Positions 18,628 to 27,398 of a DNA stretch of 64,000 nucleotides are shown here, in pieces. Each line of letters starts with the position of its first letter. Position 1 is the first letter of the stretch. The DNA is taken from positions 62,001 to 126,000 of the forward strand of contig NZ_JADWOX010000016.1 in assembly GCF_016135805.1 (NCBI RefSeq), given 5' to 3'. The translations under genes were made by a program, and so were the position numbers. The stretch is from Caulobacter hibisci. Its GTDB lineage: Bacteria; Pseudomonadota; Alphaproteobacteria; Caulobacterales; Caulobacteraceae. Under the pieces are notes generated by a model. The model was not told the DNA's origin, did not search any database, and saw only the letters and a list, made by a program, of their open reading frames with translations.

Positions 18628-18712
18628 CGTGATGGATCCGATATCGAATGGCGATTGGCGTTATGGCTTGGTAGGGCGCATTCGAAGGCTCGTCCACACC
18701 GAGGTTTCCCCC

Positions 18713-19216
18713 ATGCACGCCATCCTCTGGCCCGAAGGCTATCTGCCCGGGACCACCGACAACTTCGTCTCCAACGAGATCATCGTCCCCGGCCTGTCCG
18801 CCGCCCAGGTCTGGCCGCTGCTGGCCGCCGCCACCGCCTGGCCGACCTATTACGAGAACGCCGCCGACATCGTCTTCCACGATGGTCCGGGCCCGGAGCT
18901 TTCCGCCGGCGCGCGGTTCCGCTTCACCACCTTCGGCTTTCTCGTGGAGGGAAAGGTCGTGGAGTTCGTTCCCCCGCAGGACGGCCAACCGGCCCGCATC
19001 GCCTGGCATGGCTGGGTCGAGGGCGAGGATCGCCTCGACGTCCACCACGCCTGGCTGATCGAGGACCTGGACGGCGGCCGCGTGCGGATCCTGACCCAGG
19101 AAACCCAGAACGGCGCTCCCGCGCTGGAGCTGGCGGCGACCCTGCCCAACCCGATGCTGAACGCCCACCAGGCGTGGCTCGACGGGCTGGCGAAGGCGGC
19201 TTTGGCGGGTGCATAG
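18713..19216 (+). CDS. SRPBCC-fold protein
   Basis: A 167-aa cytoplasmic protein with the pattern of a START/Bet v 1-like (SRPBCC, polyketide-cyclase-like) hydrophobic ligand pocket: EIIVPGLSAAQVWPLLAAAT near the start, a central GKVVEFVPP strand and a long C-terminal helix (HQAWLDGLAKAAL). The ATG at 18713 is the first good start after the promoter shared with the LysR gene. The substrate is unknown; a co-regulated flavoprotein reductase lies downstream beyond a hairpin. Confidence 0.8.
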   Translation: MHAILWPEGYLPGTTDNFVSNEIIVPGLSAAQVWPLLAAATAWPTYYENAADIVFHDGPGPELSAGARFRFTTFGFLVEGKVVEFVPPQDGQPARIAWHGWVEGEDRLDVHHAWLIEDLDGGRVRILTQETQNGAPALELAATLPNPMLNAHQAWLDGLAKAALAGA

Positions 19217-19229
19217 CCAACCATGATCC

Positions 19230-19264
19230 CCCGTCATTCCCGCCACAAGGGCGGGAATGACGGG
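19230..19264. repeat. Hairpin repeat CCCGTCATTCCCGCC...GGCGGGAATGACGGG
   Basis: A perfect 15-bp stem with a five-base ACAAG loop, 13 bp after the SRPBCC stop codon. A close relative is at 37717-37743, so it is a dispersed repeat. Here it may also act as an mRNA 3'-end structure. Confidence 0.85.
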
Positions 19265-19382
19265 CCTTTAGGAACGACCTGTGCCCCCAAGGCACAGCTG
19301 CTTGTCCCGCACGCACCCCTTGAGCCGCCCCGTCCGCGCCCTCATCTGCGCCCTTCCTCCTCCCGATAAGAGCCTGCCCTTC

Positions 19383-20507
19383 ATGTCAGCCCTGTTCACG
19401 CCCTTCCGCCTGAAGGACGCCACCCTGCGCAACCGCATCGCCATCCCGCCGATGTGCCAGTACAGCGCCGAGGACGGCGTCACGACCGACTGGCATCTGC
19501 CGCACTATGCCGGCCTGGCGCGCGGCGGGGCGGGCCTGGTGATCGTCGAGGCGACGGCCGTGTCGCCCGAGGGCCGCATCTCGCCCGGCTGCACCGGCAT
19601 CTGGACCGACGAGCAAGCCGAGGGCCTGGCCAGGATCGCCGCGGCCATCAAGGCGGCCGGCGCCGTGCCCGGCATCCAGATCGCCCACGCCGGCCGCAAG
19701 GCCAGCGCCCACCGTCCGTGGGAAGGCGACGACCACATCGCCGACGGCGATCCGCGCGGCTGGCAGACCATCGCGCCTTCGGCCATCGCCTATGGCCAGG
19801 GCCTGCCCAAGGTTCCGCGCGAGATGACCCTGGCCGACATCGAGCGGGTGAAGGCCGACTTCGCCGCCGCCGCCCGCCGCGCCCGCGAGGCCGGCTTCGA
19901 GTGGCTGGAGCTGCATTTCGCCCACGGCTACCTGGCCCAGAGCTTCTTCTCGCGCCACAGCAACCAGCGCACCGACCAATACGGCGGCGACGCGACCGCG
20001 CGCGGCCGGTTCATGGAAGAGACGCTGGCGGCCGTCCGCGCCGAATGGCCGGAGAACCTGCCGCTGACCGCCCGTTTCGGGGTGCTGGAATATGACGGCC
20101 ACGACGAGGAGACGCTGGTCGACTCCATCGCCCTGACCCGCCGGATGAAGGCCGGGGGCCTGGACCTGCTGAACGTCAGCGTCGGCTTCACCATCCCCAA
20201 CACCGCCATCCCGTGGGGCACGCCGTTCCTCGGTCCGATCGCCAAGCGGGTGCGCGAGGAAGCCGGCCTGCCGGTCGCCTCGTCCTGGGGCCTGGACGCC
20301 CCGCGCCTGGCCGAGCGCCTGGTCGCCGAAGAGCAGATGGACCTGGTCATGATCGGCCGCGCCCACCTGGCCAATCCGCACTACCCCTACGAACTGGCCC
20401 AGGAACTGGGCGTCGAACGCCCCACCTGGGCGACCCTGCCGGCGCCCTACGCGCACTGGCTGGACAAGTACCGCCCGGCGGCGGAGGTCGCGGCGGCGGC
20501 GGAGTAA
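19383..20507 (+). CDS. Old Yellow Enzyme family NADH:flavin oxidoreductase (YqjM/XenA-like)
   Basis: A 374-aa TIM-barrel flavoprotein that reduces activated alkenes or similar electrophiles with NAD(P)H and FMN. The family blocks are PPMCQYSA, whose Cys is typical of the YqjM/XenA subclass, QIAHAGRKAS, and HFAHGYLAQSFFSRHSNQRT followed by DQYGG. FMN phosphate contacts lie in VMIGRAHLANP near the C-terminus. The ATG at 19383 gives the usual start (MSALFTPFRLKDATLRNRI); the upstream in-frame extension is not conserved-looking. It may be co-regulated with the SRPBCC gene. Confidence 0.93.
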   Translation: MSALFTPFRLKDATLRNRIAIPPMCQYSAEDGVTTDWHLPHYAGLARGGAGLVIVEATAVSPEGRISPGCTGIWTDEQAEGLARIAAAIKAAGAVPGIQIAHAGRKASAHRPWEGDDHIADGDPRGWQTIAPSAIAYGQGLPKVPREMTLADIERVKADFAAAARRAREAGFEWLELHFAHGYLAQSFFSRHSNQRTDQYGGDATARGRFMEETLAAVRAEWPENLPLTARFGVLEYDGHDEETLVDSIALTRRMKAGGLDLLNVSVGFTIPNTAIPWGTPFLGPIAKRVREEAGLPVASSWGLDAPRLAERLVAEEQMDLVMIGRAHLANPHYPYELAQELGVERPTWATLPAPYAHWLDKYRPAAEVAAAAE

Positions 20508-20514
20508 CCTCCAC

Positions 20515-21399
20515 CTAGCGCGGCCATTCCAGCGCCTCCCGGGGCGCGACGACGGTCTCGAAATCCATGGCGTTGGGGTCGGCGACCAGCCGGACCTCGG
20601 CGTCATGGATGCGGTAGAGCCGGCCGTCGGCGGCGACCAGGACGTCGCCAATGGGATCGACCTCGACCCAGTCGATCCGACCGAGGTTCAGGATCGTCCG
20701 CCCTTCGCGATCTTCGATCCGGGCCGTCTCCACATGGGCGCGGCCGTTGCGCTCGACGCCGCCGAGATCCTCGACCACCAAACGCCATCCCCGCCTGATC
20801 GGCTTGCTGCGAACCCGCGGCGGGTCGAAGCTGCGGCCCAGCGGCGAGCCGCGCTTGTGGCCCACCGGCTTGCGTTCCTCATCGAGGTCCCAGCCGTCGC
20901 GTTCCAGCCGAGCGCGTAGCAGGGCGGCTTCGTTCACCGCCGGCGCGGTCAGCACCGTCAGGTCTTCCGGCATGTGCGGGGAGCCCTTCGGCACGATCAG
21001 GCCGTCGGACCCGTCCTGGTTCAGCCGGAAGGTCCGCCAGTCGTGGCCGAACAGGCCGCCGCCGTAACCGCCGACCATCGGCCAAAAGGCCAGGGCGGTC
21101 AGATGGGGCGGCCGCGACAGCGCCGTCCACGAATAGTGCGGCGGCCGTCCCTTCACGACGGCGCAGGCCAGCAGCTTGCCGTCGGGCGAGACGTCGCAGC
21201 GACGCTCCTGGATGCGGCCGCGAAACCATTGGCCGCCCTCGATCGTGTCGCCGGCCAGGGTCCAGATCAGTACGCGGGTCAGCCGTCGGGGCCCGCGCCG
21301 CAGGATCACGACCTTGCGCGCCCGCGCCGCCAGCAGGCCGTAGAGGCGCGCGGCCTTCGGGTCTATGGTCGGCCAGATCGGATCGGGAGCGTCGGTCAC
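20515..21399 (-). CDS. Hypothetical protein
   Basis: A 294-aa protein with no signal peptide or membrane segment. It is rich in short beta-type patches (VSPDGKLLACAVV, GRTILNLGRIDWVEVDPIG, VLVAADGRLYRIHDAEV) that resemble beta-propeller blades without a recognisable family. A conserved-looking segment is LAFWPMVGGYGGGLFGHDWR. It is convergent with the Old Yellow Enzyme gene and divergent from the TetR gene. Function unknown. Confidence 0.7.
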   Translation of the reverse strand: MTDAPDPIWPTIDPKAARLYGLLAARARKVVILRRGPRRLTRVLIWTLAGDTIEGGQWFRGRIQERRCDVSPDGKLLACAVVKGRPPHYSWTALSRPPHLTALAFWPMVGGYGGGLFGHDWRTFRLNQDGSDGLIVPKGSPHMPEDLTVLTAPAVNEAALLRARLERDGWDLDEERKPVGHKRGSPLGRSFDPPRVRSKPIRRGWRLVVEDLGGVERNGRAHVETARIEDREGRTILNLGRIDWVEVDPIGDVLVAADGRLYRIHDAEVRLVADPNAMDFETVVAPREALEWPR

Positions 21400-21436
21400 G
21401 TCGCCATCTAACGACCGGCCGGTAAACGGCTCATCA

Positions 21437-21477
21437 CCACCTCAGGTGGATCGCCACTCGGGCCTCACACAGGTGTG
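21437..21477. promoter_or_regulatory. Two palindromes upstream of the TetR gene, candidate operators
   Basis: CCACCT-C-AGGTGG (21437-21449) and CACAC-AG-GTGTG (21466-21477) lie in the divergent spacer between the hypothetical gene and the TetR regulator, 38-79 bp before the TetR ATG. TetR proteins usually bind such palindromes and repress divergent promoters. Confidence 0.5.
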
Positions 21478-21515
21478 GCCTTGCCAGCTTCGCCCCGCCC
21501 CGCCATCTCTTGCCC

Positions 21516-22061
21516 ATGACCACGCCCGCCGAAGACCTGCTCGACCGCGCGGCCGCCGCGGCCCTGTCGCTGGCCGCCGACCGTCCCTGGACCCAGATCG
21601 CCCTGCGCGACATCGCCGTGGCGGCCGGCGCGCCGTTCGCCGAGCTCTATGGGAAGGCCGACAGCAAGGCCAAGGTGCTGAGCCACCTGTCGCGCCGCTT
21701 CGACCAGGCGGCGCTGAACGCCGACGCCGGCGAGGGCGCGGCCGCTCACGACCGGCTGTTCGACGCCGCCATGGCCCGGATCGAGGCCATGGAGCCCCAC
21801 CGTCACGCCCTGATCGCCATCAGCAAGGCCGAAGGCCTGCCCCGCTCGGCCGCCCGCTTCCCCAAGACCGCCCGGGCGATCCTGGAAGCGGCCGGGGTCG
21901 AGGCCACGCCGGTACGCCTGGCGGCCATGACCGCCGTCTGGGCCCGCGCCCTGCAGGTCTGGCGCGACGACGAAGGCGCCCTGAACCGCACCATGGCCGA
22001 ACTCGACAAGCGCCTGAAACAGATGGCCGAGCAACTGGGCAAGGTCGGCGCGGGGTTCTGA
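21516..22061 (+). CDS. TetR-family transcriptional regulator
   Basis: A 181-aa regulator. The N-terminal TetR DNA-binding helices are LSLAADRPWTQIALRDIAVA and AGAPFAELYGKADSKAKVLS. The C-terminal helical part holds AMARIEAMEPHRHALIAISK and a Trp-containing WARALQVWRDDE ligand region. The ATG at 21516 is preferred over a TTG two codons earlier. Two palindromes upstream suggest autoregulation. The ligand and targets are unknown; the divergent hypothetical gene is the nearest candidate. Confidence 0.88.
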   Translation: MTTPAEDLLDRAAAAALSLAADRPWTQIALRDIAVAAGAPFAELYGKADSKAKVLSHLSRRFDQAALNADAGEGAAAHDRLFDAAMARIEAMEPHRHALIAISKAEGLPRSAARFPKTARAILEAAGVEATPVRLAAMTAVWARALQVWRDDEGALNRTMAELDKRLKQMAEQLGKVGAGF

Positions 22062-22113
22062 AGCTGCGCTTTTCGGTTGCAGCGCCACCCGGCGCCGGGT
22101 GAAATACACAACC

Positions 22114-23484
22114 ATGAAGCATAGCCGCGCGCCTCGCACGCTCCTGGCCGCCGCCCTTGCGGCCTGCGCCGCCGGAGCCGCCGCCGAGACCCCGCCCCCG
22201 GCCGCCTCGCAGACGGCCGCAGGCTTCGCCGCCCTGGACCGCAACCAGGCGCAGGCGGCGGTGCGGGCCTTCGCGCCCGGCGTGGCGGCGGGCGAGGCCC
22301 GGGCGATCTACGGCTTGGGCCGGACCTATCTCACCCTCGGCGGCTGCGCGGCCGGCCTGTCCTGCCCGACCGAGGCCAAGCCGCTGATCCGCCGCGCCGC
22401 GCAGTTGGGCGATCCCGACGCCGCCTATCTGGTGGCCATGTGGGCCGAGCACGGCGCGCTGGACGAGCCGGTCGACCTGGCCGTCGCGGCGAGCTGGTAC
22501 GAAAAGGCGGGCCAGGGCGGCAACATCGGGGCCCTGATCGACCTGGGCCTGATGTGCAGCCGCCCCGGAAACGGAGCCTGCGACGGCAAGACCGCCCGCA
22601 CCGCCTATGCGACGGCCGGCGACCTGGGCAATCCCTTCGCGCTCTACGCCCTGGGCGAACTGTATCGGCGGGGCGAGCTGATCCCGCGCGACCTGCCCGC
22701 CGCCGCCTCGGCCTATGCCCGCGCGGCAGAGCGGGGCTGGGCCTCCGCCCATTGGCGGCTGGGCGACGCCTATGCGGCCGGGGCCGGGACCGACCGGGAC
22801 TATGGACGCGCCAAGGCCGCCTACGAGCGGGCGCTGGCGCAAGGCGAGCCGGGCGGGGCGGCCGGTCTGGCCAATCTCTACGAGCTAGGGCTGGGCGTGC
22901 CGCGCGATCCGGCCCAGGCCCTGAAGCTCAATTACCAGGTCCTGCTGTTGGGCCGGCGGACCGACCGCCTCGGCGACAACTACCGCGAGCCGAGCGTCCA
23001 GGCCCTGCATCGGCTGTCGCGGATGTACGCCGAGGGCGAGCTGCTGCCCAAGGACGCCGACAAGGCGCGGCGCCTCCTGCGGACGGCGGCGGCGTTCGGC
23101 GACACCGAGGCCGTGCGGATGACCCAGGCCGACGCCGAGGCCGGCGAGGCCGACGCCCAGTACGAACTGGCCGAGCTCTACAACCAGGGCGAAGGCGTGC
23201 CGGCCGATCCCGCCCAGGCGCGGAAGTGGTGGCGAGCGGCGGGCGAACAGGGCCAGGCCCAGGCGGCGCTGAAGCTGGGCCTGGCCTATTCCAGCGGCGA
23301 CGGCGGGCCGGAGGACCTGGCCCAGGGCTATTACTGGCTGCTGCTGGCCGAAACCCTGGCCAAGCCGGACGCCCGGCGGGCCATCGCCGGCCAGCGCGGC
23401 GCGCTGGGCCAAGCGCTGACCCCAGCCCAGAAGAGCCAGGCCGAGCAGGCCGCCAAGGCCTGGACGGCAGCGCGCAAGTCCTAG
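22114..23484 (+). CDS. Sel1-repeat (SLR/TPR-like) periplasmic protein
   Basis: A 456-aa exported protein (signal LLAAALAACAAGAAA). It is built almost wholly of Sel1-like repeats of about 36 residues, seen as A-YELAELYNQGEGVPAD, ALGELYRRGELIPRD, LYELGLGVPRD and LGLAYSSGDGG units. Sel1 proteins are protein-protein interaction scaffolds. The GTG at 22099 is also in frame, but the ATG at 22114 gives the better signal peptide. It is convergent with the sensor kinase at 23494 with only a 9-bp gap. The partner is unknown. Confidence 0.88.
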   Translation: MKHSRAPRTLLAAALAACAAGAAAETPPPAASQTAAGFAALDRNQAQAAVRAFAPGVAAGEARAIYGLGRTYLTLGGCAAGLSCPTEAKPLIRRAAQLGDPDAAYLVAMWAEHGALDEPVDLAVAASWYEKAGQGGNIGALIDLGLMCSRPGNGACDGKTARTAYATAGDLGNPFALYALGELYRRGELIPRDLPAAASAYARAAERGWASAHWRLGDAYAAGAGTDRDYGRAKAAYERALAQGEPGGAAGLANLYELGLGVPRDPAQALKLNYQVLLLGRRTDRLGDNYREPSVQALHRLSRMYAEGELLPKDADKARRLLRTAAAFGDTEAVRMTQADAEAGEADAQYELAELYNQGEGVPADPAQARKWWRAAGEQGQAQAALKLGLAYSSGDGGPEDLAQGYYWLLLAETLAKPDARRAIAGQRGALGQALTPAQKSQAEQAAKAWTAARKS

Positions 23485-23493
23485 GATCGGCCC

Positions 23494-24837
23494 CTAGCCC
23501 GGCAACCGCATGATCGCCCGCAGCCCGCCCATCGGCGAGCGCTCGAGCACCAGGTCGCCGCCCAGGCCTCGGGCCATGTCGCGGGCCAGGGCCAGGCCCA
23601 GGCCGACGCCCTTCTCGTTCTGGTTCCGGGAGTCGTCGAGCCGGCTGAAGGGCTTGAAGGCCTCTTCGTAGCGGTCCTCGGGAATGCCGGGACCGTCGTC
23701 GTCGACGGTGACCAGCACCCCGCCCATCTGGCGCGCCTCCAGCGTCACGCGGACGGTCTTGCCGTGGGCGGCGGCGTTGTCGACCAGGTTGGCCAGGGCC
23801 CGCTTGAAGGCGCTGGGCCGCAGGTTGGCGGTCAGGTCCTGCTCCAGGGCGGTCTCGACCCGCGCCCCGCCGCGCTGGGCCGCGTCGCAGACCCCGGCGA
23901 TCAGCGGCGCCAGGTCGACGGACTGCAGGGCCTCGCCGCCCTCGCCGCGGGCGAAGGCCAGGTACTCGTCGATCATGTGCTCCATCTCGGAGAGATCGCG
24001 CTTGATGGCCTCAACCTGCGGGCCGGGCTCGGACAGGGCCATTTCCAGCTTCAGCCGGGTCAGGGGCGTGCGCAGGTCGTGGCTGACGCTGGCCAGCAGG
24101 GCCGTGCGCTGCTCGATATGGCGCTGGATGCGGGCCTTCATCGCCAGGAAGGCCTGGGCCGCCTGGCGCACCTCGCGCGCGCCGTGCGGCTTGAACTCGT
24201 GGTCGAGGCCCCGCCCGAAGGCGTCGGCGGCGTCGGCCAGGCGCTCGATGGCCCGCACCTGGTTGCGGATGAACAGGATGGCGATCGCCGTCAGCAGCAT
24301 GGTCGCCACCACCATCCACAGGATGAAGATGTGGCCTTGCGTGGCGAAGGCGCGGTCGCGGGGGGCGAAGATCCGCAGGGTGCCTTCGCGCACCTTCACC
24401 CGGATCTCGACATGGGCGGTGTAGCGGTCGGAGGCGTCGAACCAGAAAGGCTCGTCCAGCCGTTCGGCCAGGGCCCGCTGCATCGAGCGGTCGAGCGAGG
24501 CGAACATGGCCGGGCGCCGGCCAGTGGGCAGCTCGCGGCCCTTCAGCAGGGCGATGGAAAGATCCATCGTCTCCTCGGCCCGCTGGGCCATGCGCTCGAC
24601 GGCGGCGGGGCTGGGATCGTCCTGGTAGGTGGCCACGGCCCAGGCGATGTCGCCGGCCAGCCCCTCGGACAGGCGGCTGTTCACCGTCTCCCAGTGGGCG
24701 TCGAAGAAGCCCCAGGTGACGGCGATCTGCATCACGGCCACGGGCAGGACGATGATCAGCAGGCTGCGGCCGAACAGCGATGTCGGCAGCCAGCGCTTGA
24801 TCTGGCGCGGGATGAACAGGCGGGTGCGCAGGCGCAT
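23494..24837 (-). CDS. EnvZ-like sensor histidine kinase
   Basis: A 447-aa membrane kinase. TM1 is at about 24-44, a periplasmic sensor of some 120 residues follows, TM2 is at about 170-192, and then a HAMP domain, HisKA with phospho-His253 in SVSHDLRTPLTRLKLE, and HATPase (NLVDNAAAHG, DDDGPGIP, GVGLGLALARDMA). It is the natural partner of the OmpR-type regulator at 25030-25731. A 192-bp gap filled by palindromic repeats separates them, which may reduce kinase expression relative to the regulator. Confidence 0.93.
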   Translation of the reverse strand: MRLRTRLFIPRQIKRWLPTSLFGRSLLIIVLPVAVMQIAVTWGFFDAHWETVNSRLSEGLAGDIAWAVATYQDDPSPAAVERMAQRAEETMDLSIALLKGRELPTGRRPAMFASLDRSMQRALAERLDEPFWFDASDRYTAHVEIRVKVREGTLRIFAPRDRAFATQGHIFILWMVVATMLLTAIAILFIRNQVRAIERLADAADAFGRGLDHEFKPHGAREVRQAAQAFLAMKARIQRHIEQRTALLASVSHDLRTPLTRLKLEMALSEPGPQVEAIKRDLSEMEHMIDEYLAFARGEGGEALQSVDLAPLIAGVCDAAQRGGARVETALEQDLTANLRPSAFKRALANLVDNAAAHGKTVRVTLEARQMGGVLVTVDDDGPGIPEDRYEEAFKPFSRLDDSRNQNEKGVGLGLALARDMARGLGGDLVLERSPMGGLRAIMRLPG

Positions 24838-24844
24838 TCTAGAT

Positions 24845-25012
24845 CCCTCTCCCCTTGCGGGAGAGGGTGGCGAATAAGGAACCTCCCCCTATGGGGGAGG
24901 CGATCGCGCGGCGATCGGTGGGGGGCGTTCTTGCGAGATCGGCCAAGCGGCGTGGAAGCTGAAAACGCCCCCCCACCGGCCTTCGGCCGCCTCCCCCATG
25001 GGGGGAGGTTCC
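24845..25012. repeat. CCTCCCCC-class palindromic repeat element
   Basis: It begins with a short palindrome (CCCTCTCC-TTGCGGGAGAGGG) at 24845-24867, followed by a left arm at 24878-24928 (GGAACCTCCCCCTATGGGGG, then GGCGATCGCGCGGCGATCGG) and an inverted right arm at 24966-25012. It lies inside the response-regulator/kinase operon. Confidence 0.9.
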
Positions 25013-25029
25013 TTGAGGCGCGATCCCCA

Positions 25030-25731
25030 TCAATCCGGCGCCAGCCGATAGCCCACCCCCCGCACGGTCTGCAGGTAGCGGGGGTTCTTGGGATCCGGCT
25101 CGATCTTCCTCCGCAGCCTCGTGACCTGGACGTCGACCGCCCGGCCGGTTGCGTCGGCGGTGTCGCGGGCCAGTTCCAGGCGGTCCACGGGTTCGTGCAG
25201 GGCGCGGGCCAGGCGGCGCAGCAGGGCGACCTCGGCCTCGGTCAAGCGGACGGGGGCGCCGGCCCTCGTCAGCTCGCCGCGATCGGGGGCGAAGGCGCAG
25301 TCGCCCATCAGGATCTCGCGCGGGCCGACCGGCTTGGGCGCGGTGCGGCGCAGGATCGACTCGATGCGCAGCAGCAGTTCCTGCGGCTCGAACGGCTTGG
25401 CCAGGTAGTCGTCGGCGCCGTGGGTCAGGCCCTCGATGCGGTCACCGGTCTGGTCGCGGGCGGTCAGCATCAGGATCGGCACCCGGCCGACCTCGCCGCC
25501 CTTGGCCCTCAGGCGCTTGGTGAAGGCAAAGCCGTCCTCGCCGGGCATCATCACGTCGAGCACCAGCAGGTCGAAATCCATCACCGTCACCAGCCGGTCG
25601 GCGTGGGCGGCGTCGGCCGCGGCGCTGACCCGAAAGCCGGCGCGGGTCAGGAACTGCTTGAGCAGCTCGCGGATGCGATCGTCGTCGTCGACGACCAGCA
25701 GGTGGCGCTCGCGCCGTTCCTCGGGGCTCAC
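25030..25731 (-). CDS. OmpR-family response regulator (PetR-like)
   Basis: A 233-aa two-domain regulator. The receiver has an acidic triad in VVDDDDRI, phosphoacceptor Asp59 in LLVLDVMMPGEDG and Lys in YLAKPF. The C-terminal winged helix ends in VDVQVTRLRRKIEPDPKNPR and then YLQTVRGVGYRL. It starts at GTG 25731, overlapping the MarR gene by 4 bp (GTGA). The MarR-OmpR pair with these sizes resembles PetP-PetR of Rhodobacter capsulatus, which is needed for respiratory and photosynthetic growth. The name is an analogy, not a proven orthology. Confidence 0.9.
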   Translation of the reverse strand: MSPEERRERHLLVVDDDDRIRELLKQFLTRAGFRVSAAADAAHADRLVTVMDFDLLVLDVMMPGEDGFAFTKRLRAKGGEVGRVPILMLTARDQTGDRIEGLTHGADDYLAKPFEPQELLLRIESILRRTAPKPVGPREILMGDCAFAPDRGELTRAGAPVRLTEAEVALLRRLARALHEPVDRLELARDTADATGRAVDVQVTRLRRKIEPDPKNPRYLQTVRGVGYRLAPD

Positions 25732-26219
25732 AGGGCCTCCCTCCGATTGACGCCGACGCCTTGGCGCGGGCCGGCCAGGGCCGCCAGGATCCGCCGCGCG
25801 CCGGGCACGCCGTCCAGCCCGCCGGTGCGATAGGCGCGGCCCAGCAAGGCCCGCAGCCGCTCGCTGACGCGGGCCTCGAAGGCCCGACCAGCTTCTGTCA
25901 GCACCGCCGGCCGGCGGCGGGCGTCCAGATCGCCGGCCGCCTTCTCGGCCAGGCCCAGCTTCTGGAGGTCGGACAGGGTCTTGCTGGCGGCCTGTTTCGA
26001 CAGGCTGGTCAGCTTCGACAGGTCCTGCACGCCGATGCCCGGACGGCGGCGCAGCAGGAAGGCCGCGCGCCAGTGCGAGCGCCCCAGGCCCGGCCCTTCG
26101 GTCTCCAGCACCCCGTCGACGGCCGCCCACAGGGCCGCCTCGGCCAGGAGAATCAACTCCAGGCCGCCATCGAGTTCCTCTTCGCGCAGGATCAGCCGGG
26201 GATCGGCGTGCGGGGTCAT
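25728..26219 (-). CDS. MarR-family regulator (PetP-like)
   Basis: A 163-aa winged-helix protein. The recognition region is IGVQDLSKLTSLSKQAASKT and LSDLQKLGLAEKAAGD, with the wing in LDARRRPAVLTEAG. It is first in an operon with the OmpR-type regulator (4-bp overlap) and the EnvZ-like kinase. It is divergent from ilvE with an 80-bp shared spacer. Size and linkage match PetP; whether it binds DNA independently or assists the response regulator is not visible from sequence. Confidence 0.88.
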   Translation of the reverse strand: MTPHADPRLILREEELDGGLELILLAEAALWAAVDGVLETEGPGLGRSHWRAAFLLRRRPGIGVQDLSKLTSLSKQAASKTLSDLQKLGLAEKAAGDLDARRRPAVLTEAGRAFEARVSERLRALLGRAYRTGGLDGVPGARRILAALAGPRQGVGVNRREAL

Positions 26220-26299
26220 GCGGGCGCGTCCATTTTGTTTGACCTTCCGGCTCCTCGGGCGTCTAAGGACCGGGTTCCAAATAAGGAGGTCTTGGACCG

Positions 26300-27190
26300 A
26301 TGTCTCTCGTTCCCTTCGATGATCGCGACGGATGGATCTGGCTGGACGGCCAGTTCGTTCCCTGGCGCGAGGCGAAGGTGCACGTATTGACGCACGGCCT
26401 GCACTACGCCTCGTCGGTGTTCGAGGGCGAGCGCATGTACGGCGGCGAGATCTTCAAGCTGACCGAGCATACCGAGCGCCTGTTCAAGTCGGCCGAAATC
26501 CTCGATTTCGAGATCCCCTACACGGTGGCCGAGATCGACGAAGCCTGCAAGGCGACCGCCGCCAAGAACGGCCTGGACGACTGCTACCTGCGCCCGATCG
26601 CCTGGCGCGGCAGCGAGATGATCGGCGTCTCGGCGCAGCAGACCAAGATCCACGTGGCCATCGCCGTGTGGGATTGGCCCAGCTATTTCGACCCGGCGCT
26701 GAAGGCCAAGGGCATCCGCCTGACCTGGGCCAAGTACAACCGCCCGGACCCGAAGACGGCCCCCGTCGCCGCCAAGGCCGCCGGCCTCTACATGATCTGC
26801 ACCATCTCCAAGCACGCCGCGGAGAAGGACGGCTATACCGACGCGATGATGCTGGACTACCGCGGCTACGTGGCCGAGGCGACCGGCGCCAACGTGTTCT
26901 TCGTCAAGGACGGCGTGCTGCACACGCCCAAGCCCGACTGCTTCCTGGACGGCATCACCCGCCGCACGGTGATCGAGATCGCCAAGGGCCGCGGGATCGA
27001 GGTGGTCGAGCGCCACATCCAGAAGGAGGAGCTGGCCGGCTTCTCCGAATGCTTCATCGTCGGCACCGCCGCCGAGGTCACCCCGGTGGCCGAGATCGGC
27101 GAGTTCACCTTCACGCCCGGCAAGCTGTCGCTGAGCCTGATGGACGCCTATGCGGCGCTCGTGCGCCGCGAAGAGGTCGTGCCGGCTTAA
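26300..27190 (+). CDS. ilvE: Branched-chain amino acid aminotransferase
   Basis: A 296-aa class IV PLP aminotransferase that catalyses the last step of leucine, isoleucine and valine synthesis, and their reversible deamination, with 2-oxoglutarate/glutamate. The internal-aldimine Lys159 sits in VAAKAAGLY, at the same position as in E. coli IlvE. Other family blocks are HGLHYASSVFEGER, LDYRGYVAEATGANVFFV and GITRRTVIEIAKGRGIEV. A strong site (AAGGAGGT) precedes the ATG. An intrinsic terminator follows, so it is a single-gene unit divergent from the MarR operon. Confidence 0.95.
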   Translation: MSLVPFDDRDGWIWLDGQFVPWREAKVHVLTHGLHYASSVFEGERMYGGEIFKLTEHTERLFKSAEILDFEIPYTVAEIDEACKATAAKNGLDDCYLRPIAWRGSEMIGVSAQQTKIHVAIAVWDWPSYFDPALKAKGIRLTWAKYNRPDPKTAPVAAKAAGLYMICTISKHAAEKDGYTDAMMLDYRGYVAEATGANVFFVKDGVLHTPKPDCFLDGITRRTVIEIAKGRGIEVVERHIQKEELAGFSECFIVGTAAEVTPVAEIGEFTFTPGKLSLSLMDAYAALVRREEVVPA

Positions 27191-27218
27191 GGGCTGGGTT
27201 GAAGCTGTTGCGATTGAA

Positions 27219-27248
27219 AACCCCGGGGCGATGCTCCGGGGTTTTTCT
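27219..27248 (+). terminator. Rho-independent terminator after ilvE
   Basis: AACCCCGG pairs with CCGGGGTT around a short loop and is followed by TTTCTTT, 28 bp after the ilvE stop codon. Confidence 0.88.
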
Positions 27249-27250
27249 TT

Positions 27251-27385
27251 GGAACCTCCCCCCGTGGGGGAGGCGGCCGAAGGCCGGTGGGGGGACGTTT
27301 TCAGCTTCCGAGGCGGTGGCCTGTTTCGCAGTCACTCCCCCCACCGATCGCTGCGCGATCGGCCTCCCCCAGAGGGGGAGGTTCC
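27251..27385. repeat. CCTCCCCC-class palindromic repeat element
   Basis: Its left arm is almost identical to that at 14257 (GGAACCTCCCCCCGTGGG, then GGCGGCCGAAGGCCGG), with an inverted right arm ending at AGGGGGAGGTTCC. It starts immediately after the ilvE terminator. The 337-bp space between ilvE and the next gene (27191-27527) holds only this terminator and two repeat elements. Confidence 0.92.
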
Positions 27386-27398
27386 CCGGTCTTCGAGA

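Noticed and set aside
17645..19246. A 533-codon minus-strand frame overlapping the LysR gene
   Set aside because: It is a different frame across the LysR and SRPBCC genes; both of those have clear family motifs and proper starts.
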